64,000 nucleotides of DNA. It comes from Niastella yeongjuensis (GTDB taxonomy: Bacteria; Bacteroidota; Bacteroidia; Chitinophagales; Chitinophagaceae). Positions 34,236-43,473 of the stretch are shown here, piece after piece (the stretch's first letter is position 1; each line of letters opens with the position of its first letter). The stretch is from assembly GCF_900110245.1 (NCBI RefSeq), contig NZ_FOCZ01000001.1:1-64000 (forward strand), given 5' to 3'. The position numbers and the translations under genes are program-made. Below the pieces are notes generated by a model, which was not told the origin of the DNA, did not search any database, and worked only from the letters and a program-made list of their open reading frames with translations.

Positions 34236-35648
34236 ATGTCTAACAAACCATCAATACCTCAGGGAACAAGAGATTTCGGACCAGAAGTAGTTCGCAAACG
34301 ACAATATATTTTCAATACCATCCGCAGCGTGTTTGAACTATACGGCTTTCAACCGCTGGAAACACCGGCTATGGAAAACCTGGAAACCCTGATGGGCAAG
34401 TACGGTGAAGAAGGCGATAAACTGATCTTTAAAATATTAAATAACGGGCTGAACGATCCCAAAAATCAGGAAAAGTCCCGCGCTGGTTTTGAAAAAGTGA
34501 TGGAAGGAAAAAATTCAAAAGACCTGACCGAACGGGCGCTCAAATACGACCTCACGATCCCGTTTGCCCGCTATGTGGCCATGAACCATGGTCAGCTCAC
34601 CTTCCCGTTCAAACGCTACCAGATCCAACCCGTTTGGCGGGCCGACAGACCCCAACGCGGCCGTTATCGTGAGTTTTATCAATGCGATGCCGATGTGGTG
34701 GGCAGCAAGTCTTTACTGAACGAAGTGGAACTGGTAAACATTTATAATGAGGTATTCACCCAATTGGGATTATCCGGTTACGAACTGCGTATCAATAGCC
34801 GCAAAATCCTGGCGGCCCTGGCTGAGTTCTGTGGGGGTGCCGAAAAAATGATCGATATTACTATCGCCATCGATAAACTCGACAAAATTGGTTTGGATAA
34901 AGTAAAAGAAGAGTTGACGCAGCGGGGACTGAACGACGAGCAGATCAGCACCATCGAAAAATACCTGCTTATCAATGGTTCCAATGAAGAAAAACTGAAT
35001 CAGATTGAGCAATTACTGGGGCACCTGGAAATAGGGAAACTGGGAATCGAAGAGCTTAAATATGTAGTGGGCAACTCACAACTCACCACTGATCATGCCG
35101 ATTCCCGGCAGCCCGACAAAGTCGGGAACTCACCACTCATCCTCGATTTCACCCTTGCCCGTGGCCTGAATTACTATACCGGCATCATTTTCGAAGCCAA
35201 AGGCCCGGCCACCGTTAAAATGGGCAGTATTGGTGGCGGTGGTCGTTACGATGACCTTACCGGTCTGTTTGGCGTTCCCAATATACCCGGGGTGGGTATC
35301 AGCTTTGGGGTAGACCGCATTTGCGACGTACTGGAGGAATTGAACCTGTTCCCCGAAGACGTTTACACCGGCACCCAGGTGCTGTTCTTTAATATGGGGG
35401 CCCAGGAAAGCGCCAGGGCATTTAATGCAATGCAATTACTGCGAAAACAGGGCGTACGTTGCGAACTGTACCACGAATCGGCGAAAATGGACAAGCAGTT
35501 TAAGTATGCTGAAAAGAAAAATATCGGATTTATTGTAATTATTGGCAGTACGGAAATACAAAATAATACAGGTGTTGTTAAAAATTTAAAAACCGGCACC
35601 CAGCAGACCGTAGCGCTTGCAGACCTAAACAATAAATTGTTTATTTGA
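34236..35648 (+). CDS. hisS: Histidyl-tRNA synthetase with a repeat-derived insertion
   Basis: Charges tRNA-His with histidine. 470 residues. Class II motif 2 is seen in the W-R-A-D-R-P-Q-R-G-R-Y-R-E-F segment, the histidine-specific G-L-N-Y-Y-T-G motif near residue 310, and motif 3 in G-V-G-I-S-F-G-V-D-R. Just before the histidine A region, residues about 278-301 form an insertion (G-N-S-Q-L-T-T-D-H and K-V-G-N-S-P-L) encoded by a repetitive DNA tract found elsewhere as an intergenic repeat. Probably co-transcribed with the phosphatase. Confidence 0.97.
   Translation: MSNKPSIPQGTRDFGPEVVRKRQYIFNTIRSVFELYGFQPLETPAMENLETLMGKYGEEGDKLIFKILNNGLNDPKNQEKSRAGFEKVMEGKNSKDLTERALKYDLTIPFARYVAMNHGQLTFPFKRYQIQPVWRADRPQRGRYREFYQCDADVVGSKSLLNEVELVNIYNEVFTQLGLSGYELRINSRKILAALAEFCGGAEKMIDITIAIDKLDKIGLDKVKEELTQRGLNDEQISTIEKYLLINGSNEEKLNQIEQLLGHLEIGKLGIEELKYVVGNSQLTTDHADSRQPDKVGNSPLILDFTLARGLNYYTGIIFEAKGPATVKMGSIGGGGRYDDLTGLFGVPNIPGVGISFGVDRICDVLEELNLFPEDVYTGTQVLFFNMGAQESARAFNAMQLLRKQGVRCELYHESAKMDKQFKYAEKKNIGFIVIIGSTEIQNNTGVVKNLKTGTQQTVALADLNNKLFI
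35069..35140. repeat. Repeat-like tract inside hisS, family B
   Basis: Two related words, GGGCAACTCACAACTCACCA (35069-35088) and GGGAACTCACCACTCA (35124-35139), flank a CCCGAC/GTCGGG inverted repeat (35112-35126). The reverse complement of CTCACCACTCA occurs in the intergenic stretch at 63551-63561. It is in frame and adds about 24 codons. Confidence 0.6.
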
Positions 35649-35674
35649 TCTCGTATTTTAAACAAACCGATGAT

Positions 35675-37351
35675 ATGCAACGTCACCTACTATCACTTTT
35701 TTTGCTTGCAGTAGCCCTTACAAGCATCGTATCCTGTAGCAGCGATAAATCAGGTATAGCCATACCTAAAGACGCGACTTTTGCCTTACACGTAAACATT
35801 AAGTCGCTAACCTCAAAAGTAAGCTGGCAGGAAATTCAGCAAAACGAATGGTTTAAAGAAGCCTACGCGAATGAAACCGATTCATTTGCCAGAAAAACCC
35901 TCCAGGACCCCGCCAACTCTGGCATTGACGTACAAGGCGACCTGGGCGTATTTATAAAAAAACAGGGTCAGGGTGGCTATATGGCCGCTGAAGGTGGCAT
36001 AAAAGACGCATCCGCTTTTGAAACCTTTGCAACCAGCGCCAACAAAGGCGGTAAAGTGGCAAAATCAGGTGAGGTAAGCGTATTGAACACCGGTCGTAAC
36101 AGCCTTGTAGCCTGGACAAAGACCCGTTTTGTGTTCATTTCCGATGTTCCCATGCCATCGCTCAGCAATCGTTTCAACAGCTCTTCCGACATCAGCGAGC
36201 CTTTCTCTTTTTCAACAGACAGCCTGCAAAGATTTGCCGTAGAGTTGTTCGACCTGCCTTCCAAAAACAACCTGATGAGCGATGACCGCTTTGCTTCAAT
36301 AATGAAAGAACCCGGCGATATTCATTACTGGGTAAATGCCGAACAATATTATAACAGCCTGGGTGGTATGTTGTCATTGCTTAAGTTGAATGTACTGTTC
36401 GAAGGCAATGTATATGGCGCCGCGCTGAATTTCGATAACGGTAAGATCACCCTTAAATCAAAAGCCTTTTTAAATAAGGAATTGAAAGGCCTGATGGAAA
36501 AATATGCAGGCAACAAGGTGAGCGCCGACATGATCAACCGCATTCCATCAAAGAACGTATCAGCCGTATTTGCTTTCAAATACCAGCCACAAGGCCTTTT
36601 AGAGCTGCTTAAACTTATGGGTGTTGATGGAATGGTAAACGGCTTCCTGGGCAGCGAAGGTTACAGCACCACCGAGTTTGCAAAAGCCACCAAAGGTGAT
36701 GTACTGCTAGCTGTAAGCGATTTTGAGATCAAACACGAAACCACCATTCCCAACCCCGATGGCGGTGCGCCCCTGGTTATCAAAAACGATATGCCGCACG
36801 CAAACATCCTGTTTGCAACTTCTGTTAACGAAAAGCCTTCGTTCGACAAGCTGTTTGCCATTCTGCAAAAAAAGGCGCAGCAGATACCGGAGATCTCCAG
36901 CAATGTACATTTCCAGTTGAACAACGACTGGTTCGCAGCCAGCAATTCTCCCGAGCAGGTGAATGCTTTTTTAAGCGGCGGCAACAATAACTTTCCTTTT
37001 GCCAGCCGCATCAGTGGTAAAGCATTTGGCGGTTACATCGATATGCAGAAGATCATGACATCAGGCGCCTCTGCCGTTACCGACAGCAGTGCTAAAGCCG
37101 CACTGGATGTTTCGTTGGGCATGTGGCAGGATATGATCATGACAAGCGGTGGTCAAAAAGACGATGCTTTTGTTGGCGAAATGGAAATAAACCTGGTTGA
37201 TAAAAACACCAACAGCCTGAAACAGCTTAACAAGTACCTGGATTCTATGGCTAAGATCTTACACCCCAAACGCCCTTATGATTCACAGGTAAGGTACACC
37301 GACCCGGCAGCAGCCAGCCTGGTCGCCCTGCAACCCGTGTTTCATCCCTAA
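35675..37351 (+). CDS. DUF4836-family lipoprotein
   Basis: From the ATG at 35675 the protein has 558 residues. A signal peptide with lipobox-like end (L-T-S-I-V-S-C-S) indicates a lipoprotein. The following I-P-K-D-A-T-F-A-L-H-V-N-I-K-S-L segment and the repeated two-fold architecture fit DUF4836, a Bacteroidota family of unknown function. No enzyme motif is visible. It starts 26 bp after hisS on the same strand and has a strong terminator after it. Confidence 0.85.
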   Translation: MQRHLLSLFLLAVALTSIVSCSSDKSGIAIPKDATFALHVNIKSLTSKVSWQEIQQNEWFKEAYANETDSFARKTLQDPANSGIDVQGDLGVFIKKQGQGGYMAAEGGIKDASAFETFATSANKGGKVAKSGEVSVLNTGRNSLVAWTKTRFVFISDVPMPSLSNRFNSSSDISEPFSFSTDSLQRFAVELFDLPSKNNLMSDDRFASIMKEPGDIHYWVNAEQYYNSLGGMLSLLKLNVLFEGNVYGAALNFDNGKITLKSKAFLNKELKGLMEKYAGNKVSADMINRIPSKNVSAVFAFKYQPQGLLELLKLMGVDGMVNGFLGSEGYSTTEFAKATKGDVLLAVSDFEIKHETTIPNPDGGAPLVIKNDMPHANILFATSVNEKPSFDKLFAILQKKAQQIPEISSNVHFQLNNDWFAASNSPEQVNAFLSGGNNNFPFASRISGKAFGGYIDMQKIMTSGASAVTDSSAKAALDVSLGMWQDMIMTSGGQKDDAFVGEMEINLVDKNTNSLKQLNKYLDSMAKILHPKRPYDSQVRYTDPAAASLVALQPVFHP

Positions 37352-37376
37352 ACATTACTATCTTTAAATAATGAAC

Positions 37377-37417
37377 AAGCCTGCTCATCGGAACAACATC
37401 TTAGAGCAGGCTTTTTT
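37377..37417 (+). terminator. Intrinsic terminator after the DUF4836 gene
   Basis: A 10-bp perfect stem (AAGCCTGCTC, 37377-37386; GAGCAGGCTT, 37404-37413) is followed by a T run to 37417. It ends the phosphatase-hisS-DUF4836 group. Confidence 0.9.
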
Positions 37418-37442
37418 CATGATCCAGTAATTATATCGCAGC

Positions 37443-38084
37443 ATGCAACTCCAATTACAACAGGTTTTACCTGTTTATTTCGATGAAGACCATCGCACCC
37501 AGTCCGAAGTGTGGCGCCGTAACCTCACCTTCGAAAAAGGCGAATACATAAAGATCGTCGCTCCCTCGGGCAGCGGCAAAACCTCGCTCATGCATTTTTT
37601 GTATGGGATGCGCAATGAGTACAATGGCAACATCGTATACAATTCCGCCAACCTCAGGAACTATACACCCGAAGATTTTGCCGGTTACCGTAAAGATCAT
37701 GTGAGCATTGTCTTCCAGGACCTGCGTCTGTTTCCCGAGCAAACCGTGCAGGAGAATATTGAGCTGAAACGGCAGCTGAACCCTTTTCACCCCGCTGAAA
37801 AGATCAGGGAAATGGCCGAACGGTTGGGCATCGGCAACAAACTGGCTTCCAAAAGCCGCATTTGTTCCTATGGCGAACAACAACGCGTAGCCATCATTCG
37901 TTCGCTGATGCAGCCTTTCGATTTCCTGTTGCTCGATGAACCATTCAGTCACCTGGATGATAAGAATTCACAGAACGCTATGCAATTGATGCTCGAAGAA
38001 GCCAAATTGCGCAATGCGGCCATCATCTTTGCCGACCTTGAACGCATCGACTGGTTCCCGTACACCCGAATTTTTCATTTGTAA
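37443..38084 (+). CDS. ABC transporter ATP-binding protein, FtsE/LolD-like
   Basis: 213 residues with Walker A A-P-S-G-S-G-K-T-S (about 39-47), Q-loop V-F-Q-D-L-R-L-F, and Walker B L-L-L-D-E-P-F-S-H-L-D. The signature motif is S-Y-G-E-Q-Q rather than the usual S-G-G-Q-Q, a departure that keeps the catalytic Q-Q pair. The H-loop histidine that normally follows is not obvious; the sequence ends A-A-I-I-F-A-D-L-E-R. The permease partner starts 9 bp downstream. The pair resembles lipoprotein-release or cell-division ABC systems. Confidence 0.92.
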   Translation: MQLQLQQVLPVYFDEDHRTQSEVWRRNLTFEKGEYIKIVAPSGSGKTSLMHFLYGMRNEYNGNIVYNSANLRNYTPEDFAGYRKDHVSIVFQDLRLFPEQTVQENIELKRQLNPFHPAEKIREMAERLGIGNKLASKSRICSYGEQQRVAIIRSLMQPFDFLLLDEPFSHLDDKNSQNAMQLMLEEAKLRNAAIIFADLERIDWFPYTRIFHL

Positions 38085-38093
38085 TCATTACCC

Positions 38094-39290
38094 GTGGCAG
38101 TATCATTTAAACCCATTCGCTCCTTATTGCAAACAGGCACCAACACCAGCTCCCGCTGGTTCTCTTACATTGGCTTAGGCATTGGTGTATTGCTGTTGTT
38201 GTGCTCCATTCAAATGTACATCAACATACAGCAGTTGTTAGGCGGTGAAAGCCAGCGCAAGGATGGTTCTGATTTTATTTCCATCTCCAAAACCATTACC
38301 AATGAAACCATGGGGCTGCTGGAAAAGAACCTGTTCAATGCCAACGATATTAAAGACATCGAAACAAAACCTTTTATTGAAGGCGTATCGCCCCTTACCG
38401 CCAACCGCTTCCGGGTACAATTAAGCGCCGGGGATATTATTCCCTTCAGTACCGATATGTTCCTGGAATCGTTGGACAATAACTTTATCGATACCGTTCC
38501 ACCCAACTTCGCCTGGCAGGAAGGACAGAATTATATTCCCATCGTTTTCTCGTCCGACTTCCTGGAAATATACAACGTGTTTGCACCCGGTTATGGATTA
38601 CCGCAGTTATCAGCCGAAACAGCTTCGCAGGTAGTAGTATTCATTACCTGTTATGGCCAAAATGGCGAGAAACAAACTTTCCGTGGCTCTATTGTAGCGT
38701 TGAGCGACCGCGTTAATTCCATCATTGTGCCCAAGAACTTCCTCGACTGGGCCAATAACAAATTCGGTAATACCACCGATGTAAAGGCATCCCGTTTGTA
38801 TATTAAAACCAAAGACGCCAACAACCCTGATTTTTTAAATTACCTGCAACAAAAGAATTATAAGGTAAACAAGGATAAAACAAAATTCGGCCGCGTTAAG
38901 CAGGTGCTGCAGGGCATCTTTAGCGGACTCGGTATTTTTGGTTTGCTGGTGGTTATCCTGGCGCTGATGTTGTTCTCATTTTACCTGCAGTTGATGATTG
39001 CCCGCAGCAAAGACAATCTGCAATTATTGTTGATGATGGGCTACTCCCCTAACTGGCTCAGTAAAAATGTATCAAAACAGTTTATTCCCGTATACGTACT
39101 GGTAGTATTGGTTGCCCTGGCGCTCACAGAGGGCATGCAATGGGCCTTTCATCATTTCGCCATGTTCGACCGGCCCGAGCTGTCGTCCCTGTTGCACTGG
39201 GCTGTAATGGGCACGGCTGTATTCTTAATCGGACTTTCGCTGTTAACCAATTACCGCATGGTGAAGAAGTTATTATATAAGCTGGTATAG
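38094..39290 (+). CDS. ABC transporter permease, FtsX/LolE-like
   Basis: 398 residues, start GTG 38094. There is one N-terminal membrane helix (about 25-44), a large extracytoplasmic domain (about 45-275), and three C-terminal helices (about 285-305, 335-355, 372-390), the FtsX/MacB permease topology. It is the partner of the ATPase just upstream. Substrate is unknown; candidates are lipoproteins or a signalling role in wall growth. It ends 3 bp from the convergent PH-like gene. Confidence 0.9.
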   Translation: MAVSFKPIRSLLQTGTNTSSRWFSYIGLGIGVLLLLCSIQMYINIQQLLGGESQRKDGSDFISISKTITNETMGLLEKNLFNANDIKDIETKPFIEGVSPLTANRFRVQLSAGDIIPFSTDMFLESLDNNFIDTVPPNFAWQEGQNYIPIVFSSDFLEIYNVFAPGYGLPQLSAETASQVVVFITCYGQNGEKQTFRGSIVALSDRVNSIIVPKNFLDWANNKFGNTTDVKASRLYIKTKDANNPDFLNYLQQKNYKVNKDKTKFGRVKQVLQGIFSGLGIFGLLVVILALMLFSFYLQLMIARSKDNLQLLLMMGYSPNWLSKNVSKQFIPVYVLVVLVALALTEGMQWAFHHFAMFDRPELSSLLHWAVMGTAVFLIGLSLLTNYRMVKKLLYKLV

Positions 39291-39293
39291 ATC

Positions 39294-39881
39294 TTAATAG
39301 CCGTATTTAGTTTTAAATGCGGCTAATTCTTTTTCATCCAGCCGCTTCAACAGGTATGTTTGATTACCATCCCGGTCTGTTTCAATAAAAGGAACTTTTT
39401 TATAATAGAATTCCTGTAACACCTGGCATAAAATAAACGTATGCTTTTCACTGTTTAAATAATACCGGCAACCGGTTTCTTTGCCATCCGCGGTAAAAGT
39501 CAGGTAATTCAGCGTGCCATCTGATGTTTGGTAGATCCTGCTCTTCCCTTCGGAATATCGTAACCCCGCATAGGAATGAATAACAAACTTCAGGTCTTTT
39601 ATTTTTTCAATGTCATACACCACGCCTTCAAGTTCAATAGAGGTGCTATTTATTACCAGCTTGTTTTCCTTTGAAAGAACATAAGCCTGGGTATTACCCT
39701 TCTTGATAACAAACAAAATAATACCGGCTGCCACCCCAAGAATAAACAGCACAGTAGCTGTTTTAACAAATCCAATAACGCCCGTTATCAGGGCGGCGAT
39801 TATTAAAACCAGCACAATCGTATTGCCCGACACTACTGTTTTGTCGGTATTTCTCTTAATGATATATGTGGTAAATTCCAT
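39294..39881 (-). CDS. Two-helix membrane protein with PH-like cytoplasmic domain
   Basis: From ATG 39881 the protein has 195 residues. Two membrane helices lie near residues 21-40 and 44-61, followed by a beta-rich soluble domain (S-T-S-I-E-L-E-G-V-V-Y-D-I-E-K-I) that looks like a bacterial PH-type domain. The function is unknown. Its ATG overlaps the stop codon of the upstream DinB-family gene by one base (TAATG), so the two are translationally coupled. An upstream start would read back into that gene. Confidence 0.7.
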   Translation of the reverse strand: MEFTTYIIKRNTDKTVVSGNTIVLVLIIAALITGVIGFVKTATVLFILGVAAGIILFVIKKGNTQAYVLSKENKLVINSTSIELEGVVYDIEKIKDLKFVIHSYAGLRYSEGKSRIYQTSDGTLNYLTFTADGKETGCRYYLNSEKHTFILCQVLQEFYYKKVPFIETDRDGNQTYLLKRLDEKELAAFKTKYGY

Positions 39882-40327
39882 TAGCCTATTTGTTTTAAAT
39901 GATGCTCCAGGTGTTCCACATAATCGATTGCAATCCATTCAAGGGTCTTTGACTCGCCGGATGGTATAATAACGGTATAAGGCAGTTTTTCTTCGGATAT
40001 GGTGCTGATAATATTAAATACCTGTTTATTCAGGATACTCCATAATTGAAGCAGATGGTCTAATGGTAACTGTTGGTAACGGTTAATCACCACCAGGTCG
40101 TCCTGCTGATATCTTAAAACCGTATATGGTTGGGGAAAACACTGAATATCGGTAAAACGCTTGAGGTTATTGATGGCTGAATCAATTAAATGGCCCAGGA
40201 TCTCCTGCTTCGACCATTTACCCGGGGCGGGTTTGTTCAATAATATTTCAGGGGAGAATTGTTGGAATTGTTGGGGAACTTCCAGTAGATGTTTTTCCAG
40301 TTGTAATATAGCAGTTTGCAGGTTCAT
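39881..40327 (-). CDS. DinB-family four-helix protein
   Basis: 148 residues of the DinB/YfiT-like fold. Characteristic segments are P-A-P-G-K-W-S-K-Q-E-I-L-G-H-L-I-D-S-A (metal-binding histidine in helix 2) and D-Y-V-E-H-L-E-H-H-L-K-Q near the end. Members act as metal-dependent thiol transferases or hydrolases; this one's substrate is unknown. It is coupled to the PH-like membrane gene downstream. It is not DNA polymerase IV, despite the name. Confidence 0.88.
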   Translation of the reverse strand: MNLQTAILQLEKHLLEVPQQFQQFSPEILLNKPAPGKWSKQEILGHLIDSAINNLKRFTDIQCFPQPYTVLRYQQDDLVVINRYQQLPLDHLLQLWSILNKQVFNIISTISEEKLPYTVIIPSGESKTLEWIAIDYVEHLEHHLKQIG

Positions 40328-40373
40328 GGTAGATTGATTGAACCTGCAAACTATAAAATTTATTACGAAGTCG

Positions 40374-41930
40374 CTAATTACTCTCTTTCACAATCCTGTT
40401 TCCACTTACCCTGTATTTCTCAGGAGTGTCTTTGTAAGCGCTTATCACATCATCTATAAAGGTTATGGACTTGTACTCAAAAGGCAACACAATATTGTCC
40501 TTATTATAGATAGTTACAATACCATATTTGTTATTCTTACGGGCAATAACCAGCTCCTTATTTACGTATTGCATTTCCTCATAATCAAAAGGCAATACTT
40601 CCCGGCCATATAGATCTATAACGCCATACTTTCCCCTTTTAATGGCAATAATATTATCAATATATGAATCATGTAGTTCTGAAAGGAAAGTACCTTTTTC
40701 AAAACCGATCAGGGAATCATATATAAAATCGATGCGTGGCTTTCCTTCAAAATTAACCACACCTATTTTACCATTTTTCTTACCTATCAGGGCACTATGT
40801 CTGTAACTACGTTCATACGTAAAAGGCTTCAGGTATTCGTATTCAAAGGGAATAATGATCCTGGCTGTAAGATCGGCAATGCCCACCTTTTTGTCTTTTT
40901 TCAACTTAAAGTAATAGCCGTTTTCATTGATTTCTTCATATTCAAATGGAAGTGCAACAAGCCCCCTTTTTGTCAATAAGCCTGTTTTATTATTTTTTGT
41001 AGCTATCAAAAAGTCAGTATTTGTCTTGCTGATCATATTGTATTGAAGGGGCAGCACTAACTTCCCAGCCTCGTCAATTATTCCATACTTACCGCTTTTG
41101 CCTGCTATAAATGATAACTCAAAATACATACTGGGAATTTCGGCCAGTACATCATATTCCAGCGGAATAATTTTCTTTTCTGTCAGGTCTATCAGTCCCT
41201 TTTTTCCATTCAATGTCACTATAACAATTTTCAGGTATCTGACATCCAGTTCTGAGTACCAATTTGAAAATACCTTTTCACCGTTCAGCTTAAGTATTGT
41301 GCTCATTGTTCCTTTCTTCACCAGCACCAGGTCGGGATTCAGAACATTCATTCTGTCATAGATCATCGGGATCGCCATTTTGCGCGTTACAAAGTCCATT
41401 ACTCCAAACTTACCATTCTTGGCTACCTGAATAAGCGTGGCAGATTTACCCGGCTTTGAGAAATATTCATATTCCAAAGGAAATACTATTTCATTTGAAA
41501 GATTGATCACGCCACTCCGGCCTTCATTTTGAACAAAATAATATAGTTTACCTTCAATGGTTTGAGGGTAGATATGATCATACCTGCAGGGAATAACAAA
41601 TTGCCCTTTGATATTGATAATACCCCACTTCCCTTTTAACTTTACGAATGCCAGGGTGTCTTTAAGGACCAGGCCTTCAAGCCGCTCGAAAATAAACTCC
41701 GTTATCTTCTTTTTGGAAGAATATTCCAACACTGCATATAGTTTGTCGGATCCGGAACCCTTTTCAGCAATAATGATATTCTTTTCCGGAAATTCCCTGG
41801 TAGGAGTATACTGTTCTCCATCTGCAGTTACAAACACGTTTGAGGCTGGGGCAATCACAGCTTTTCCTTCTTCCTGTGCTTTTACCAATAAGGTGCTTAG
41901 TATACCAAAAACGAGTAAACATTTTCGCAT
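40374..41930 (-). CDS. Secreted WG-repeat protein
   Basis: 518 residues with a signal peptide (M-R-K-C-L-L-V-F-G-I-L-S-T-L-L-V-K-A). The body contains about ten WG-type repeats of 40-60 residues, each with a K-(W/Y)-G-(I/V) core followed by a V-(I/L)-P-(F/L)-x-Y-(D/E) turn, for example G-K-W-G-I-I-N and G-K-Y-G-V-I-D. WG repeats form beta-propeller-like binding surfaces; the ligand is unknown. A complete -33/-7 promoter lies 20 nt upstream. Confidence 0.92.
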   Translation of the reverse strand: MRKCLLVFGILSTLLVKAQEEGKAVIAPASNVFVTADGEQYTPTREFPEKNIIIAEKGSGSDKLYAVLEYSSKKKITEFIFERLEGLVLKDTLAFVKLKGKWGIINIKGQFVIPCRYDHIYPQTIEGKLYYFVQNEGRSGVINLSNEIVFPLEYEYFSKPGKSATLIQVAKNGKFGVMDFVTRKMAIPMIYDRMNVLNPDLVLVKKGTMSTILKLNGEKVFSNWYSELDVRYLKIVIVTLNGKKGLIDLTEKKIIPLEYDVLAEIPSMYFELSFIAGKSGKYGIIDEAGKLVLPLQYNMISKTNTDFLIATKNNKTGLLTKRGLVALPFEYEEINENGYYFKLKKDKKVGIADLTARIIIPFEYEYLKPFTYERSYRHSALIGKKNGKIGVVNFEGKPRIDFIYDSLIGFEKGTFLSELHDSYIDNIIAIKRGKYGVIDLYGREVLPFDYEEMQYVNKELVIARKNNKYGIVTIYNKDNIVLPFEYKSITFIDDVISAYKDTPEKYRVSGNRIVKESN

Positions 41931-41950
41931 AGGGTGAATTTATCGAACAA

Positions 41951-41980
41951 CAAAAATATAAATTCAATTTGCGTATGCAA
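41951..41980 (-). promoter_or_regulatory. Bacteroidota promoter of the WG-repeat gene
   Basis: On the minus strand TTG (41978-41980), a 19-bp spacer and TATTTTTG (41951-41958) repeat the exact layout of the nuo promoter. The box ends 20 nt before the ATG. Confidence 0.7.
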
Positions 41981-42035
41981 GTGATCGTGTGTTAATTAAA
42001 TGTAGAAACTACCGGTTACCAGCATCATTTTATGA

Positions 42036-42103
42036 AATACCCGCGTACACCAGCGTAATGGCCCAGATGCATAAGGGCCGTTCAGATGATGTACACGGGT
42101 ATT
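42036..42103. other. Large inverted repeat with an inner hairpin
   Basis: AATACCCGCGTACA (42036-42049) pairs with TGTACACGGGTATT (42090-42103), 13 of 14 positions plus one G-T. Inside it GGCCC (42060-42064) and GGGCC (42075-42079) form a second stem. It lies just downstream of the thiolase stop codon. It lacks a T run, so a structured intergenic repeat or RNA is as likely as a terminator. Confidence 0.6.
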
Positions 42104-42116
42104 ATATAGCTACTAT

Positions 42117-43313
42117 CTAAACACCTTCATAAACAACGGCAGCACCCTGCCCTACGCCCACACACATGGTAGCCAGGCCATATTTACTGCCACGCTTTTT
42201 CATTTCATGCAATAAGGTGGCGGAGATGCGTACCCCACTGCAACCTAACGGATGCCCAATGGCAATAGAGCCGCCGTTCACATTTACTTTGGCGGGGTCC
42301 AGTTTCAGGTCGTGCATACAGGCCAGCGATTGGGCAGCAAAAGCCTCGTTCAGTTCAATCAGATCGAGGTCATTCACCGTAAGACCAGCCCGCTGTAAGG
42401 CTTTTTGAGTGGCCGGTACAGGGCCAATGCCCATAATGGCGGGGTCAACACCGGCTACGGCCATCGACACAATACGGGCTAAAGGTTGCAGGTTGTATTT
42501 TTGTACCGCTTCTTCACTGGCGAGTAACATAGCAGCAGCGCCATCATTGATGCCCGATGAATTACCAGCGGTAACCGTTCCATCTTTTATAAAAGCAGCA
42601 CGCAGACCGGCTAGTTTTTCCAGGGAAGTAGAACGTGGTGGTTCATCCTTTTCCAGGAAGATCTTTTCATCCTTTCCACCAAAGATCTCCACACCGCTGA
42701 TCTCGTTTTTCCATTTGCCTTTTTCCAGGGCGGCAAAGTATTTCTCCTGGCTTTGCAGGGCAAATTCATCCTGGGCTTGCCGACCTATTTTCCATTGTTT
42801 GGCCACATTTTCAGCAGTTTCGCCCATGGAGTACGGGTAATATTTATCGGTAAGCTTTTTATTGGGAAAACGCCAGCCAATGGTTGAGTCTACCATTTCG
42901 GGGGTACGGTTCCAGGCACCGGAAGATTTCAACTGAACAAAGGGGGCGCGGGTCATACTTTCCACCCCACCGGCGATCAGCAATTCACCATCACCACACA
43001 TTATAGCCCGGGCCGCATCCTGAATAGCCTGTAAACCTGAGGCACATAAGCGGTTAACGGTGTTCCCGGGAACTGTCACGGGTAAACCAGCCAGCAGGGC
43101 CGCCATGCGGGCCACATTCCGGTTATCTTCCCCGGCCTGGTTGGCATCGCCGGCAATCACATCTTCAATAGCATTTACATCGATGGAGGCATTGCGTTGC
43201 AATAATGACCTGATCACATGGGCCAGCAGATCGTCGGGGCGTATGGTACTTAATGCGCCACCATATTTTCCAATAGGTGTTCTAACCGCATCTATTACAT
43301 ATACTTTCTTCAT
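42117..43313 (-). CDS. Acetyl-CoA acyltransferase / 3-oxoadipyl-CoA thiolase type
   Basis: A 398-residue thiolase that cleaves 3-ketoacyl-CoA with CoA. The active cysteine is in N-R-L-C-A-S-G near residue 90; G-H-P-L-G-C-S-G and C-V-G-V-G-Q-G supply the catalytic histidine and second cysteine. The [13 protein letters not shown] segment and overall sequence favour the PcaF/PaaJ branch used in aromatic breakdown, though FadA-like fatty-acid use is possible. No other pca, paa or fad genes are adjacent. Confidence 0.9.
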   Translation of the reverse strand: MKKVYVIDAVRTPIGKYGGALSTIRPDDLLAHVIRSLLQRNASIDVNAIEDVIAGDANQAGEDNRNVARMAALLAGLPVTVPGNTVNRLCASGLQAIQDAARAIMCGDGELLIAGGVESMTRAPFVQLKSSGAWNRTPEMVDSTIGWRFPNKKLTDKYYPYSMGETAENVAKQWKIGRQAQDEFALQSQEKYFAALEKGKWKNEISGVEIFGGKDEKIFLEKDEPPRSTSLEKLAGLRAAFIKDGTVTAGNSSGINDGAAAMLLASEEAVQKYNLQPLARIVSMAVAGVDPAIMGIGPVPATQKALQRAGLTVNDLDLIELNEAFAAQSLACMHDLKLDPAKVNVNGGSIAIGHPLGCSGVRISATLLHEMKKRGSKYGLATMCVGVGQGAAVVYEGV

Positions 43314-43473
43314 ATAGTTTTTTGTTTGAGCGTCCGCAAAGTAATTGTAAAGAATTCAATTGTTAAGTAAAAGATTACTCATTAAAACAGCTGGAAAACA
43401 TTAATAACCATATTTTCGCCCCCATTTTATGAAAAATCCTAAAACAGTGCATCTTACATCAAATCACTCCGTT

